Assembly (NCBI RefSeq): GCF_016894385.1
Contig: NZ_CP069812.1
Span: 2,604,001 to 2,668,000, forward strand
From: Cupriavidus oxalaticus
Lineage (GTDB): Bacteria; Pseudomonadota; Gammaproteobacteria; Burkholderiales; Burkholderiaceae
Reading direction: 5' to 3'
Length of the DNA: 64,000 nt
Numbering within the stretch: the stretch's first letter is position 1; every line of letters starts with the position of its first letter. Made by a program: the position numbers and the translations under genes. Of this stretch, positions 8,551-16,014 are shown in pieces. A model generated the notes under the pieces. That model had not been told where the DNA came from. It made no database searches and was given only the letters and a program-made list of their open reading frames with translations.

Positions 8551-9717
8551 TCAGTACGACTTGGGCAAGCCCAGCACGCGCTCGGCGATAAAGCACATGA
8601 TCAGCTGCGGGCTGACCGGCGCGATGCGCGGGATATACGATTCGCGCAGCAGGCGCTCCACGCGGTATTCGCGCGAATAGCCCATGCCGCCCAGCGTCAG
8701 GATCGCGGTCTGGCAGGCGTTGTGGCCGGCCTCGGCGGCAAGATACTTGGCCGCATTGGCCTCGGCCCCGCAGGACTGGCCCGCGTCGTAGCGCGCGGCG
8801 GCCTTCAGCATCATCAGGTTGGCCGATTCGAGCTGCATCCATGCCTGCGCCAGCGGATGCTGGACGCCCTGGTTCATGCCGATCGGGCGGCCGAAGACTA
8901 CGCGCTCCTTGGCATACTGCGTGGCGATCGCCAGCGCGGCGCGGCCAAGCCCGATGGCTTCGGCGGCGATCAGGATGCGCTCGGGGTTCAGGCCATGCAG
9001 GATGTATTCGAAGCCCTTGCCCTCCTCGCCGATCCGGTCTTCTTCCGGGATATACAGGTCGTCGATGAACAGCATGTTGGTATCGACGGCGGCGCGGCCC
9101 ATCTTGTCGATCTCGCGGATCTCGATCCTGCTGCGGTCCACCTTCGTGTAGAACAGCGACAGCCCTTCGGTCGATTTCTTCACCTGCTCCAGCGGCGTGG
9201 TGCGCGCCAGCAGCAGCATGCGGTCGGCCACCTGCGCGGTCGAGATCCAGATCTTGCGCCCGCTCACCGAATAGCCGCCCGGCACCTTGCGCGCGAAGGT
9301 CTTGAGCTTGGTGGTGTCCAGCCCCGCATCGGGCTCGGTCACGCCGAAGCACGCCTTCTCCTTGCCGGCGATCAGCGGCGGCAGGAAGCGGCCCTTCTGC
9401 TCTTCGGTGCCGAACACCACCACCGGGTTCAGGCCGAACACGTTCATATGCACCGCCGAGGCGCCGGTCATGCCCGCGCCCGACTGCGAGATGGTCTGCA
9501 TCACCAGCGCCGCTTCCAGGATGCCGAGACCGGCGCCGCCGAACGCCTCGGGCATCGCCACCCCCAGCCAGCCGCCCTCGCACAGGGTCTTGTAGAACTC
9601 GTGCGGATAGGTGCCGGACTTGTCGAGGCGGTCCCAGTATTCCATGTCGTACTGCGTGCAGACCTGCTGCACGGCTTCGACGATCGATGCCTGTTCTTCG
9701 GAGAGATCGAAATTCAT
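8551..9717 (-). CDS. Acyl-CoA dehydrogenase
   Basis: 388 aa from the ATG at 9715-9717; a longer open frame exists, but MNFDLSEEQASIVEAV is the normal family start. The FAD/substrate core motifs are CFGVTEPDAGLDTT near residue 125 and KIWISTAQVADRM near 155. GMGYSREYRVER near residue 365 carries the glutamate expected as catalytic base. It oxidises an acyl-CoA to the enoyl-CoA and passes electrons to ETF. It is tightly linked to the CoA transferase (9 bp) and to the receptor gene upstream (20 bp). Confidence 0.93.
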   Translation of the reverse strand: MNFDLSEEQASIVEAVQQVCTQYDMEYWDRLDKSGTYPHEFYKTLCEGGWLGVAMPEAFGGAGLGILEAALVMQTISQSGAGMTGASAVHMNVFGLNPVVVFGTEEQKGRFLPPLIAGKEKACFGVTEPDAGLDTTKLKTFARKVPGGYSVSGRKIWISTAQVADRMLLLARTTPLEQVKKSTEGLSLFYTKVDRSRIEIREIDKMGRAAVDTNMLFIDDLYIPEEDRIGEEGKGFEYILHGLNPERILIAAEAIGLGRAALAIATQYAKERVVFGRPIGMNQGVQHPLAQAWMQLESANLMMLKAAARYDAGQSCGAEANAAKYLAAEAGHNACQTAILTLGGMGYSREYRVERLLRESYIPRIAPVSPQLIMCFIAERVLGLPKSY

Positions 9718-9737
9718 GAGATTGCCTGTCAGGTTGT

Positions 9738-10715
9738 TTATTCCGGCTGGATGCCAGCGTCCTTCACCAGCCGCGACCACTTCTGCAGTTCGGCCACGAC
9801 AAACTGGTTCAGCTCGGCGGGCGTGCTGCCAAAGGGCTCGAAGCCCAGCGCGTGGAACTGCGCGGCATGCTGCTTGCTGGTGGCGATGGCAACCAGCTCG
9901 CGGTTGAGGCGCTCCACGACGGGCGCCGGCACGCCGGCGGGTGCGAATACGCCGTTCCAGGAGGTGATGTCGAAACCCTTGAGCTCGGGCGCGCTGCCGA
10001 CCGGCGGCAGGTCCGGCAGCAGCGCACTGCGTTGCGCGGTGGTCACGGCCAGCGCGCGCAGCTTGCCGGCGCGCACATTGGCGATGCCCGCGGCAAAGTC
10101 GACGAACATCGCCTGCACCTGGCCGCCCATCACGTCGGTCATCGCCGGCGGCGTGCTCTTGTACGGCACGTGCAGCATCTTCAGGCCCGCCATCTTCGAC
10201 AGCGTCGCGCCGGCAACGATGCCGGTGCTGTTGCCGCTTGCGTAGCTCATGCCAGGATGCGCGCGGGCGTAGTCGATGAACTCGCGCAGCGTCTTCACCG
10301 GCAGTTGCGGATTGACCACCAGCATGAACGGCAGGTTGCCCATGCGCGAGACCGGCGTGAAGTCCTTGACCGGGTCGTAGCGCAGCTGTTTCATCAGCGA
10401 CGGGTTGGCCGAATGCGTGGTGTTGGTGGTCATGAACAGCGTATAGCCGTCGGCCGGCGCCTTGGCGACGAACTCCGCGGCGATGGTGCCGTTGGCGCCC
10501 GGCTTGTTGTCGATCACCACCGGCTGCTGCAGCGACTCGCCCAGGTACTTGGCGGTCAGCCGCGCCACGGCATCGGTGCCGCTGCCGGCGGCGAACGGGA
10601 CCACCAGGCGCAGCGGCTTGGACGGAAATTCATCGGCGGCCAGCGCCGGTGCTGCAAACAGCGCGGCGGTACATCCCAGCACCAGGCTGGCGAAAGCGGT
10701 CTTGAAGCACTTCAC
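9738..10715 (-). CDS. Tripartite tricarboxylate transporter (Bug/TctC) substrate-binding protein
   Basis: 325 aa starting with GTG (10713-10715), preceded by GGAG at 7 nt. There is a Sec signal at residues 1-27 (…AAPALAADE). The mature start PSKPLRLVVPFAAGSGTDAVAR is the Bug-family pattern whose first loop binds a carboxylate. It is a periplasmic receptor for an organic acid. No TctA/TctB membrane genes are nearby, the usual state for the greatly expanded Bug families of Burkholderiales. Its place in the operon suggests it captures the acid processed by the CoA transferase. Confidence 0.93.
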   Translation of the reverse strand: MKCFKTAFASLVLGCTAALFAAPALAADEFPSKPLRLVVPFAAGSGTDAVARLTAKYLGESLQQPVVIDNKPGANGTIAAEFVAKAPADGYTLFMTTNTTHSANPSLMKQLRYDPVKDFTPVSRMGNLPFMLVVNPQLPVKTLREFIDYARAHPGMSYASGNSTGIVAGATLSKMAGLKMLHVPYKSTPPAMTDVMGGQVQAMFVDFAAGIANVRAGKLRALAVTTAQRSALLPDLPPVGSAPELKGFDITSWNGVFAPAGVPAPVVERLNRELVAIATSKQHAAQFHALGFEPFGSTPAELNQFVVAELQKWSRLVKDAGIQPE

Positions 10716-10763
10716 GGTCTGTCTCCTGTCGTTATATGAACCCTTGCCGTGGCCGGCCGCATC

Positions 10764-11180
10764 TCAGGCGGGCCGTACCACGCGCTCGGGCGATTCCTCG
10801 TACGGTGGGGAATAGATCACCAGGATCCTGGCTGGCTCTTCACTTACCACCGTGAACACATGCATCTCGTCCGGCGGGAAGAAGCAGCAATCGCCCGGTC
10901 CCAGTTCCTTGCGCTGGCCGCCGACCTCGGCGATGGCCCGGCCTTCCAGCACGTAGCACACCTGCTCGATGCCGGGGTGCGCGTGGGGCAGCGCGCCCTT
11001 GCCTTTCTCGATGGTGCCGTGGATCACTTCCAGGTGGCGCGAACCAACGGTCTCGGGGCCGATCAGCCGGCGGTTCAGCGTGCCGACGTGGTTGGCGGGA
11101 TGGTAGCCCTCGACCTCTTCGGTCGAGATGAAGTAAACCGGGGGTTGCGGCACGCTGCTCTCCTGTCGAGGACTCGCCAT
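10764..11180 (-). CDS. Cupin-domain protein
   Basis: 138 aa, a single cupin barrel at about residues 45-125. PHAHPGIEQVCYVLEG holds the HxH and Glu metal ligands of cupin motif 1, and PPDEMHVFTVVSEEPA holds the His of motif 2. It is probably a small metal-binding enzyme or sensor, perhaps an isomerase or decarboxylase step on the operon's substrate. It is the first gene of the operon; the promoter and a palindromic site lie within 60 bp upstream. Confidence 0.85.
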   Translation of the reverse strand: MASPRQESSVPQPPVYFISTEEVEGYHPANHVGTLNRRLIGPETVGSRHLEVIHGTIEKGKGALPHAHPGIEQVCYVLEGRAIAEVGGQRKELGPGDCCFFPPDEMHVFTVVSEEPARILVIYSPPYEESPERVVRPA

Positions 11181-11191
11181 GCTGGCGATTA

Positions 11192-11227
11192 ATTCATATC
11201 TATGAATCTTAGTTTATACATATGAAT
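11192..11227. promoter_or_regulatory. Candidate operator of the IclR operon
   Basis: A perfect inverted repeat ATTCATA-TC-TATGAAT at 11192-11207, plus a third TATGAAT half-site at 11221-11227, exactly 20 bp (about two helical turns) from the second. It overlaps the predicted transcription start of the cupin operon. IclR proteins often bind palindromes of about 14-15 bp. Assignment to the IclR protein at 6544-7311 is inference. Confidence 0.5.
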
Positions 11228-11238
11228 ATCATCGTCAA
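11211..11238 (-). promoter_or_regulatory. Predicted promoter of the cupin-receptor-ACAD-CoA transferase-iclR operon
   Basis: On the minus strand, -35 TTGACG (11233-11238), a 16-bp spacer and -10 TAAACT (11211-11216). The start would fall near 11204, about 24 nt before the cupin ATG. Confidence 0.55.
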
Positions 11239-11381
11239 ACAATTTCGGGCGTGTTGCGGGTTTACCGGGAGACAGCGTCCGGGTCGTCATGCGCGGATTC
11301 CCAAGACTGGGGGCGAGCGAGGCATGGCGGATAATTCGCCGCTTGCCGCCTCCTCCCTGCAGCGTCGGTCGCACGCCATTC

Positions 11382-11411
11382 TTGACAAATGCGTCGTATA
11401 CATGCCATAGT
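11382..11411 (+). promoter_or_regulatory. Predicted promoter of rpsU
   Basis: TTGACA at 11382-11387, an 18-bp spacer and CATAGT at 11406-11411 (4 of 6 matches). It gives a leader of about 220 nt. A GTATAC (GTWWAC class) lies in the spacer at 11396-11401. Confidence 0.5.
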
Positions 11412-11638
11412 TACGGGCGTATAGCATTCATGGAAACCGGTACTGTCAGGCCCCAGTTATTTTTGGACCTGGCGCTATCACCCCTGACACTGGTTGCACG
11501 GACTGAAACGTCCACATCTTTCAGGTTCGCGGGGGCGCACCGGGCACATGCCCAGCGTGCAATACCAGTCGCTCCGGCGACAGCAGTTTCCCCCCGTGTG
11601 AACCAGCCGCTACCGCGGCAATCCCCTAAAGGACTGAA

Positions 11639-11851
11639 TTGACTAAGATCGTCTTGAAACCCGGTGAGCCCGTTGAAGTTGCAATGCGGCGTTTCCGTCG
11701 TGCCATTCTGCAGACTGGCCTGATCGTTGAACTCAAGAGCCGCACCGCTTACGAGAAGCCGACGACCGAGCGCAAGCGCAAGAAGAAGGCCGCCGAAGCA
11801 CGTCTGCGCAAGCGCCTGCGCATGCAAATGCTGCCGAAGAAGATGTACTGA
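11639..11851 (+). CDS. rpsU: 30S ribosomal protein S21
   Basis: 70 aa, full length. The start is TTG at 11639, supported by AAAGGA 5 nt upstream; no ATG fits the conserved N-terminus. The short acidic/hydrophobic N-terminal part is followed by the very basic C-terminal tail ([22 protein letters not shown]) typical of bS21, which sits near the anti-Shine-Dalgarno end of 16S rRNA. The gene stands alone with its own promoter, a long leader and a strong terminator, so it is not in the rpsU-dnaG-rpoD operon seen in enterics. Confidence 0.97.
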   Translation: MTKIVLKPGEPVEVAMRRFRRAILQTGLIVELKSRTAYEKPTTERKRKKKAAEARLRKRLRMQMLPKKMY

Positions 11852-11870
11852 TTCGCGCAAGCTTCGCAAG

Positions 11871-11899
11871 AAAACCGCCAGTTCGCTGGCGGTTTTTTT
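11871..11899 (+). terminator. Terminator after rpsU
   Basis: AAAACCGCCAG-TTCG-CTGGCGGTTTTTTT: a perfect stem with a UUCG-class tetraloop and a T-run. Confidence 0.95.
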
Positions 11900-12032
11900 A
11901 TGCCTGCTCGCAACGCGTCACGGGCGCCCGCAACGCTTAGGTTTTTGCTGCATTGCGCCACCTGAGCGTTGCGCCGATGCCCGGCATAATGGCGGATATT
12001 GCGCCTGCTTGAGGCGCCCACCGGACCCTGCC

Positions 12033-12944
12033 TTGACTGCCATCCTCGAGTTGCGCAAGGTGCGCAAGCAATACGGCGATACGGTCGTTGTCGACGACCT
12101 CGACCTCCAGGTGTTTCGCGGCCAGTGCTATGGCCTGCTCGGTCCCAACGGCGCCGGCAAGACCACCACGCTGCGCCTGCTGCTGGGCCTGACCACGCCG
12201 ATGGCCGGCACACTGACGCTGTGCGGCGAACCCATCCCCGAGCGGGCACCGCAGGCGCGCATGCGCGTGGGGGTGGTGCCGCAGTTCGACAACCTCGACC
12301 CGGATTTCTCGGTGATCGAGAACCTGCGCATCTTCGGCCGCTACTTCGGCCTGTCCTCGGCCGAGATCGAGCGGCGCGTGCCGATGCTGCTGGAATTCGC
12401 CCGGCTGGAAAGCCGCGCCGACGCGCAGGTGCGCGATCTCTCCGGCGGCATGCGCCGGCGCCTGACGGTGGCGCGCGCGCTGATCAACGACCCCGACCTG
12501 CTGGTGCTGGACGAGCCCACCACCGGGCTGGATCCGCAGGCGCGCCACCTGATCTGGGAGCGCCTGAAGTCGCTGATGGCGAGCGGCAAGACCATCCTGC
12601 TGACCACGCACTTCATGGAAGAAGCCGAGCGGCTGTGCAACTACCTGTGCGTGATCGACGGCGGGCGCAAGATCGCCGAAGGCAAGCCGCACGAGTTGAT
12701 CGACAGCCAGATCGGCTGCGATGTGGTCGAAGTCTATGGCGATGAACTGGACACGCTGCGCGGCACGCTGACACCGCTGGCGCAGCGCACCGAAATGAGC
12801 GGCGAGACGCTGTTCTGCTACGTGCGCGAGCCCGCCCCGCTGCTGGCGGCGCTGCACGGCAGGAGCGGCGTGCGCTACCTGCACCGCCCGGCCAACCTGG
12901 AGGACGTGTTCCTCAGGCTGACCGGCCGCGAGATGCGGGACTGA
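12033..12944 (+). CDS. ABC transporter ATP-binding protein, NodI/DRA family
   Basis: About 303 aa from TTG 12033, where the conserved frame ([15 protein letters not shown]) begins; the open frame further upstream overlaps rpsU and is not believable. Walker [10 protein letters not shown] is at 37-45, signature LSGGM at about 136-140, and Walker B LLVLDEP at about 155-161. The C-terminal part ([16 protein letters not shown]…[15 protein letters not shown]) is the NodI/DrrA-type domain. With the permease starting 13 bp later it forms a two-gene exporter. The chromosomal beta-proteobacterial copies of this pair are the non-symbiotic relatives of rhizobial nodIJ, so a nodulation role is not implied. 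The substrate is unknown, probably a lipid-like or glycosylated molecule. Confidence 0.88.
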   Translation: MTAILELRKVRKQYGDTVVVDDLDLQVFRGQCYGLLGPNGAGKTTTLRLLLGLTTPMAGTLTLCGEPIPERAPQARMRVGVVPQFDNLDPDFSVIENLRIFGRYFGLSSAEIERRVPMLLEFARLESRADAQVRDLSGGMRRRLTVARALINDPDLLVLDEPTTGLDPQARHLIWERLKSLMASGKTILLTTHFMEEAERLCNYLCVIDGGRKIAEGKPHELIDSQIGCDVVEVYGDELDTLRGTLTPLAQRTEMSGETLFCYVREPAPLLAALHGRSGVRYLHRPANLEDVFLRLTGREMRD

Positions 12945-12957
12945 ACCAGGGACTGAC

Positions 12958-13812
12958 ATGAGCGAACAGGATCCCCGCACCGATACACCCGCCATCGCCA
13001 ACCGGGACGCTGCCGCGCCAACGCGCCAGGCCTATCCGCAGCCGCTGCTGCCGCGCAACATGCGCAACTGGATGATGGTCTGGTACCGCAACTACCTGGT
13101 GTGGAAGAAACTGGCCATCCCGTCGCTGATCGGCAACCTGGCCGACCCGATGATCTACCTGTTCGGCCTCGGCCTCGGGCTGGGGCTGATGGTGGGCCAG
13201 GTCAACGGCGTGTCGTACATCGCCTTCCTCGCCGCCGGCACCACCGCATCGAGCGTGATGATGTCGGCCAGCTTCGAGTCGATGTACTCGGCCTTCTCGC
13301 GCATGCACGTGCAGCGCACCTGGGAAGCGATCATGCACGCGCCGCTGACGCTGGGCGACGTGGTGCTGGGCGAGATCTTGTGGGCGGCCAGCAAGGCGGT
13401 GTTGTCGGGCCTGGCGATCATGCTGGTGGCGGCGGCGCTGGGCTATGCGCAAATGCCGGGCGCGCTGCTGGCGCTGCCGGTGATCGTGCTGGCCGGCATT
13501 GCCTTCGCCGCGCTGGCGATGATCGTCACCGCGCTGGCGCCCAGCTACGACTTCTTCATGTTCTACCAGACGCTGGTGATGACGCCGATGCTGCTGCTGT
13601 CGGGCGTGTTCTTTCCGGTGGAGCAATTGCCGGAAGGCGTGCAGGCGGCCACCAGGTTGCTGCCGCTGGCGCACGCGGTCGAGCTGATCCGGCCGCTGAT
13701 GCTGGGCCGGCCGGTGGAAGGCGCCGGGCTGCATCTTGCCGTGCTCGCAGCCTATGCGGCGGGCGCGCTGGTGGTTTCGCTGGTGCTGCTGCGCCGGCGG
13801 ATGCTGCGCTGA
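12958..13812 (+). CDS. ABC transporter permease, NodJ family (ABC-2 type)
   Basis: 284 aa. After a hydrophilic N-terminus of about 40 residues there are six membrane segments. RNYLVWKKLAIPSLIGNLADP and MTPMLLLSGVFFPVEQLPEGVQ are ABC-2 permease hallmarks, the latter being the family's conserved loop before the last segments. It pairs with the ATPase upstream (13-bp gap). It is an inner-membrane exporter. No further partner genes follow; the next gene is on the opposite strand. Confidence 0.9.
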   Translation: MSEQDPRTDTPAIANRDAAAPTRQAYPQPLLPRNMRNWMMVWYRNYLVWKKLAIPSLIGNLADPMIYLFGLGLGLGLMVGQVNGVSYIAFLAAGTTASSVMMSASFESMYSAFSRMHVQRTWEAIMHAPLTLGDVVLGEILWAASKAVLSGLAIMLVAAALGYAQMPGALLALPVIVLAGIAFAALAMIVTALAPSYDFFMFYQTLVMTPMLLLSGVFFPVEQLPEGVQAATRLLPLAHAVELIRPLMLGRPVEGAGLHLAVLAAYAAGALVVSLVLLRRRMLR

Positions 13813-13828
13813 CGTTGCGCGCGCGGGC

Positions 13829-14150
13829 TCAGGCGCTGCCCACCAGCTTGAGCCCGGCAATGCCGCACACGATCAGCGCGATGCAGCCGATGCGCGCCGC
13901 GGTCGCGGGCTCATTGAAGAGTATGATGCCGAGGATCGCGGTGCCGACCGCGCCGATCCCGGTCCACACCGCGTAGCCGGTTCCCACCGGAATGTGACGC
14001 AGCGCCAGTGCCAGCAGGGATCACACTGATGGCCATGCCGGCCAGCGTGATGACGCTCGGCACCAGGCGCGTGAACCCGTCGGTGTATTTGAGCCCGATT
14101 GCCCACACCACCTCGAACAGCCCTGCCAGGGCCAGCAGTGTCCATGCCAT
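13829..14150 (-). pseudogene. sugE: sugE/gdx small multidrug-resistance exporter, frameshifted
   Basis: The N-terminal 43 codons read [20 protein letters not shown]…GMAISV with the essential membrane Glu13, then the frame is lost. Removing one base (T14021 on the plus strand) restores …[23 protein letters not shown]…AGLKLVGSA and a stop at 13829-13831, a normal 106-aa SMR protein. The total length of 322 nt is 3x107+1, as expected for one insertion. Intact Gdx/SugE proteins export guanidinium or small quaternary ammonium ions from the inner membrane. As given, the product would be 79 aa with a scrambled C-terminal half. A sequencing error is possible. Confidence 0.85.
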
Positions 14151-14206
14151 ACCGAAATTTCCCGTTGCAGCGTACCGTGCGCAACGATAGCGGAGAACCC
14201 GCCACC

Positions 14207-14446
14207 TTGCAGCGCGTTGCCCTGGCGTTGGCAGCCGCGTTGGCAGCCGCGTTGGCTACCCTTCCGCTGGGCGGTTGCATGGTGATGGCCGTGGGTAGTG
14301 CCGCGGTCTCGACCGTGGCAACCGTTGGTTCCGCCGCGGTCAGCGTGGCCTCGACCGCGGTCGGCACCACCTATGACATCACCGCTGCCGGCGTAAAAGC
14401 GGTAGCCGGCAGCGACGATCCGCCGCCGGCGCAGGAAGCGCCGTAA
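14207..14446 (+). CDS. Small predicted lipoprotein
   Basis: 79 aa from TTG 14207, which has GGAG 11 nt upstream; an in-frame ATG at 14144 without a ribosome-binding site would overlap the sugE start on the other strand. An Ala/Leu-rich signal ([21 protein letters not shown]) ends in the lipobox LGGC, so lipidation at that Cys is expected. The mature part is Ala/Val/Ser/Thr-rich ([20 protein letters not shown]) and ends in [10 protein letters not shown]. Unit GTTGGCAGCCGC is tandemly repeated in the signal sequence near 14229-14252. Function unknown. Confidence 0.6.
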   Translation: MQRVALALAAALAAALATLPLGGCMVMAVGSAAVSTVATVGSAAVSVASTAVGTTYDITAAGVKAVAGSDDPPPAQEAP

Positions 14447-14466
14447 GCGCGATCAGCCTCTCGCGG

Positions 14467-15678
14467 TCAGCCTTGCTCGCCCAGGCCGCGCAGCAGGTCG
14501 GCCTTCAGGTCCTCGACCGATTCCAGTCCCACCGCCAGCCGGATCAGCCCTTCGCCCACGCCCGCCGCCGCCTTGGCCTCCGGACTCACGCGCGCATGCG
14601 TGGTGGTGTACGGGTGCGTGATGGTGGTGCGGGTATCGCCCAGGTTGCCGGTGATCGAGCACAGGCGCGTGTTGTCGATCACGCGCCAGGCGTTGGCGCG
14701 CTGCTGCTCGGGCGTGGCGCCCTTCAGCTCGAACGACACGATCGCGCCGCCGCCGCTCTGCTGCCGCATGGCAATCTCGTGCTGCGGGTGCGACTTCAGC
14801 GCCGGATGGAACACGCGCGCCACGGCCGGGTGCGACTCCAGGAACTGCGCCAGCGCCAGCGCGCTGGACGAATGGCGCTCCATGCGGATCGCCAGCGTCT
14901 CCATGCCCTTGAGCAGCACCCAGGCGTTGAACGCCGACAGCGTCGGGCCGGCGGTGCGCACGAACGGGAACACCTTGCCCATGATGAAATCGTGCGAGCC
15001 CAGCACCGCGCCGCCCAGCACGCGGCCCTGGCCGTCGATATGCTTGGTGGCGGAGTGCACCACGATGTCGGCGCCGAACTTCATCGGCTGCTGCAGCGCG
15101 GGCGAGCAGAAGCAGTTGTCGACCACCAGCAGCGCATTGGCGTTATGGGCGATGTCCGCCACGGCCGCGATGTCAGCCACTTCGGTCAGCGGATTCGACG
15201 GCGTCTCCAGGAAGAACAGCTTCGTGTTCGGCCGCACTGCCGCACGCCACGCCTCGAGGTCGGTCGGATCGACAAAGGTCGTCTCCACGCCGAACTTGCC
15301 GAAGATATTGCTGAACAGCGTCATGGTCGAGCCGAAGATCGCGCGCGAGCTGACCAGGTGGTCGCCCGCCTGCATCGACGACAGCACCACCGACAGGATC
15401 GCGCTCATGCCCGACGCCGTGGCCATGCAGGCCTGCGCCCCTTCCAGCGCGGCCAGCCGCGACTGGAACATCGACACGGTCGGGTTGGTGAAGCGCGAAT
15501 AGGTGAAGCCCTCTTCCGAGTTGGCGAAGCGTTCGGCGGCCTCGGCGGCGCTGTTGAAGCAGAAGCTCGAGGTCAGGTACATGGCCTCGGAATGCTCCAT
15601 GAACTCGCTGCGCAGCGTGCCGGCGCGCACGCCAAGGGTATCGATGCCGAGCGATTCAGGATTGAGCGGTTCGTTCAT
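14467..15678 (-). CDS. metZ: O-succinylhomoserine sulfhydrylase
   Basis: 403 aa from the ATG at 15676-15678. It is a PLP enzyme of the Cys/Met-metabolism family; Lys212 in HSATKHIDGQG should carry the cofactor, and TSSFCFNSAAEAAERFA and GFTYSRFTNPTV are the typical N-terminal motifs. It makes homocysteine directly from O-succinylhomoserine and sulfide in methionine synthesis. The leader holds a promoter, a SAM-II-like aptamer and an intrinsic terminator (15748-15981), so expression should fall when S-adenosylmethionine is high. purF lies upstream, an order shared with Pseudomonas. The start codon has no strong Shine-Dalgarno. Confidence 0.95.
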   Translation of the reverse strand: MNEPLNPESLGIDTLGVRAGTLRSEFMEHSEAMYLTSSFCFNSAAEAAERFANSEEGFTYSRFTNPTVSMFQSRLAALEGAQACMATASGMSAILSVVLSSMQAGDHLVSSRAIFGSTMTLFSNIFGKFGVETTFVDPTDLEAWRAAVRPNTKLFFLETPSNPLTEVADIAAVADIAHNANALLVVDNCFCSPALQQPMKFGADIVVHSATKHIDGQGRVLGGAVLGSHDFIMGKVFPFVRTAGPTLSAFNAWVLLKGMETLAIRMERHSSSALALAQFLESHPAVARVFHPALKSHPQHEIAMRQQSGGGAIVSFELKGATPEQQRANAWRVIDNTRLCSITGNLGDTRTTITHPYTTTHARVSPEAKAAAGVGEGLIRLAVGLESVEDLKADLLRGLGEQG

Positions 15679-15747
15679 GCTGGTGGCGCGGTCGTACCCG
15701 CGCGAATGCAATGGTTGTGGCCTGCCGCGGCAAGGCGGCGGGCCATG

Positions 15748-15787
15748 AAAAAAGCCCGTGCGATCGGATGGTCGGATCGACGGGCTT
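15748..15787 (-). terminator. Intrinsic terminator in the metZ leader (riboswitch expression platform)
   Basis: On the minus strand AGCCCGT…ACGGGCT forms the outer stem, with CGATC/GATCG inside, followed by six T. It lies about 100 nt after the SAM-II-like aptamer and 70 nt before the metZ ATG, the place for regulated termination. Confidence 0.8.
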
Positions 15788-15884
15788 GCTGTGCTGCGGC
15801 GGCCTTCGGCAGGCTGTGGCGATTGGCGGGCCAGTTGCGCAGGGCTGTGCGCAGGCACTGTGCGCATCGGCGAATCTTGCTGGC

Positions 15885-15950
15885 CACCATCTCTTTAGCT
15901 GTTTCGGGCTGGACCCGCGTCCGCAAGCTGACTGTCAAATCGACGCCCGG
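15885..15950 (-). promoter_or_regulatory. SAM-II (SAM-alpha)-like riboswitch aptamer upstream of metZ
   Basis: Minus-strand order: P1 5' arm GCGTC (15946-15942), loop GATTTGAC, then CAGCTTGCG, P1 3' arm GACGC (15921-15917), a small GGG/CCC insert hairpin (15916-15906), then GAAACAGCTAAAGAGATGG. GATTTG, CTTGC after the loop and the tail GCTAAAG are the conserved blocks of SAM-II aptamers, and GCT/AGC can form the P2 pseudoknot. P2b would need one bulged G (CA[G]TC with GATG). A terminator follows at 15748-15787, and the gene controlled makes homocysteine. Confidence 0.75.
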
Positions 15951-15952
15951 CC

Positions 15953-15981
15953 ATGTTACGGCCGGGCTTCGCATCCGTCAA
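15953..15981 (-). promoter_or_regulatory. Promoter of the metZ riboswitch transcript
   Basis: -35 TTGACG (15976-15981), a 17-bp spacer and -10 TAACAT (15953-15958). The predicted start, near 15946, coincides with the first base of aptamer stem P1. Confidence 0.7.
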
Positions 15982-16014
15982 CGAACGGACATGCACGGGG
16001 GGACGGCGTGCGGC

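Noticed and set aside
12033..13812. Nodulation factor exporter
   Set aside because: No nod genes or symbiotic context; the pair is a chromosomal homologue.
15945..15967. GGCCGGGC/GCCCGGCC hairpin as purF terminator
   Set aside because: No T-tract, and the segment overlaps the metZ promoter spacer and -10; promoter reading preferred.
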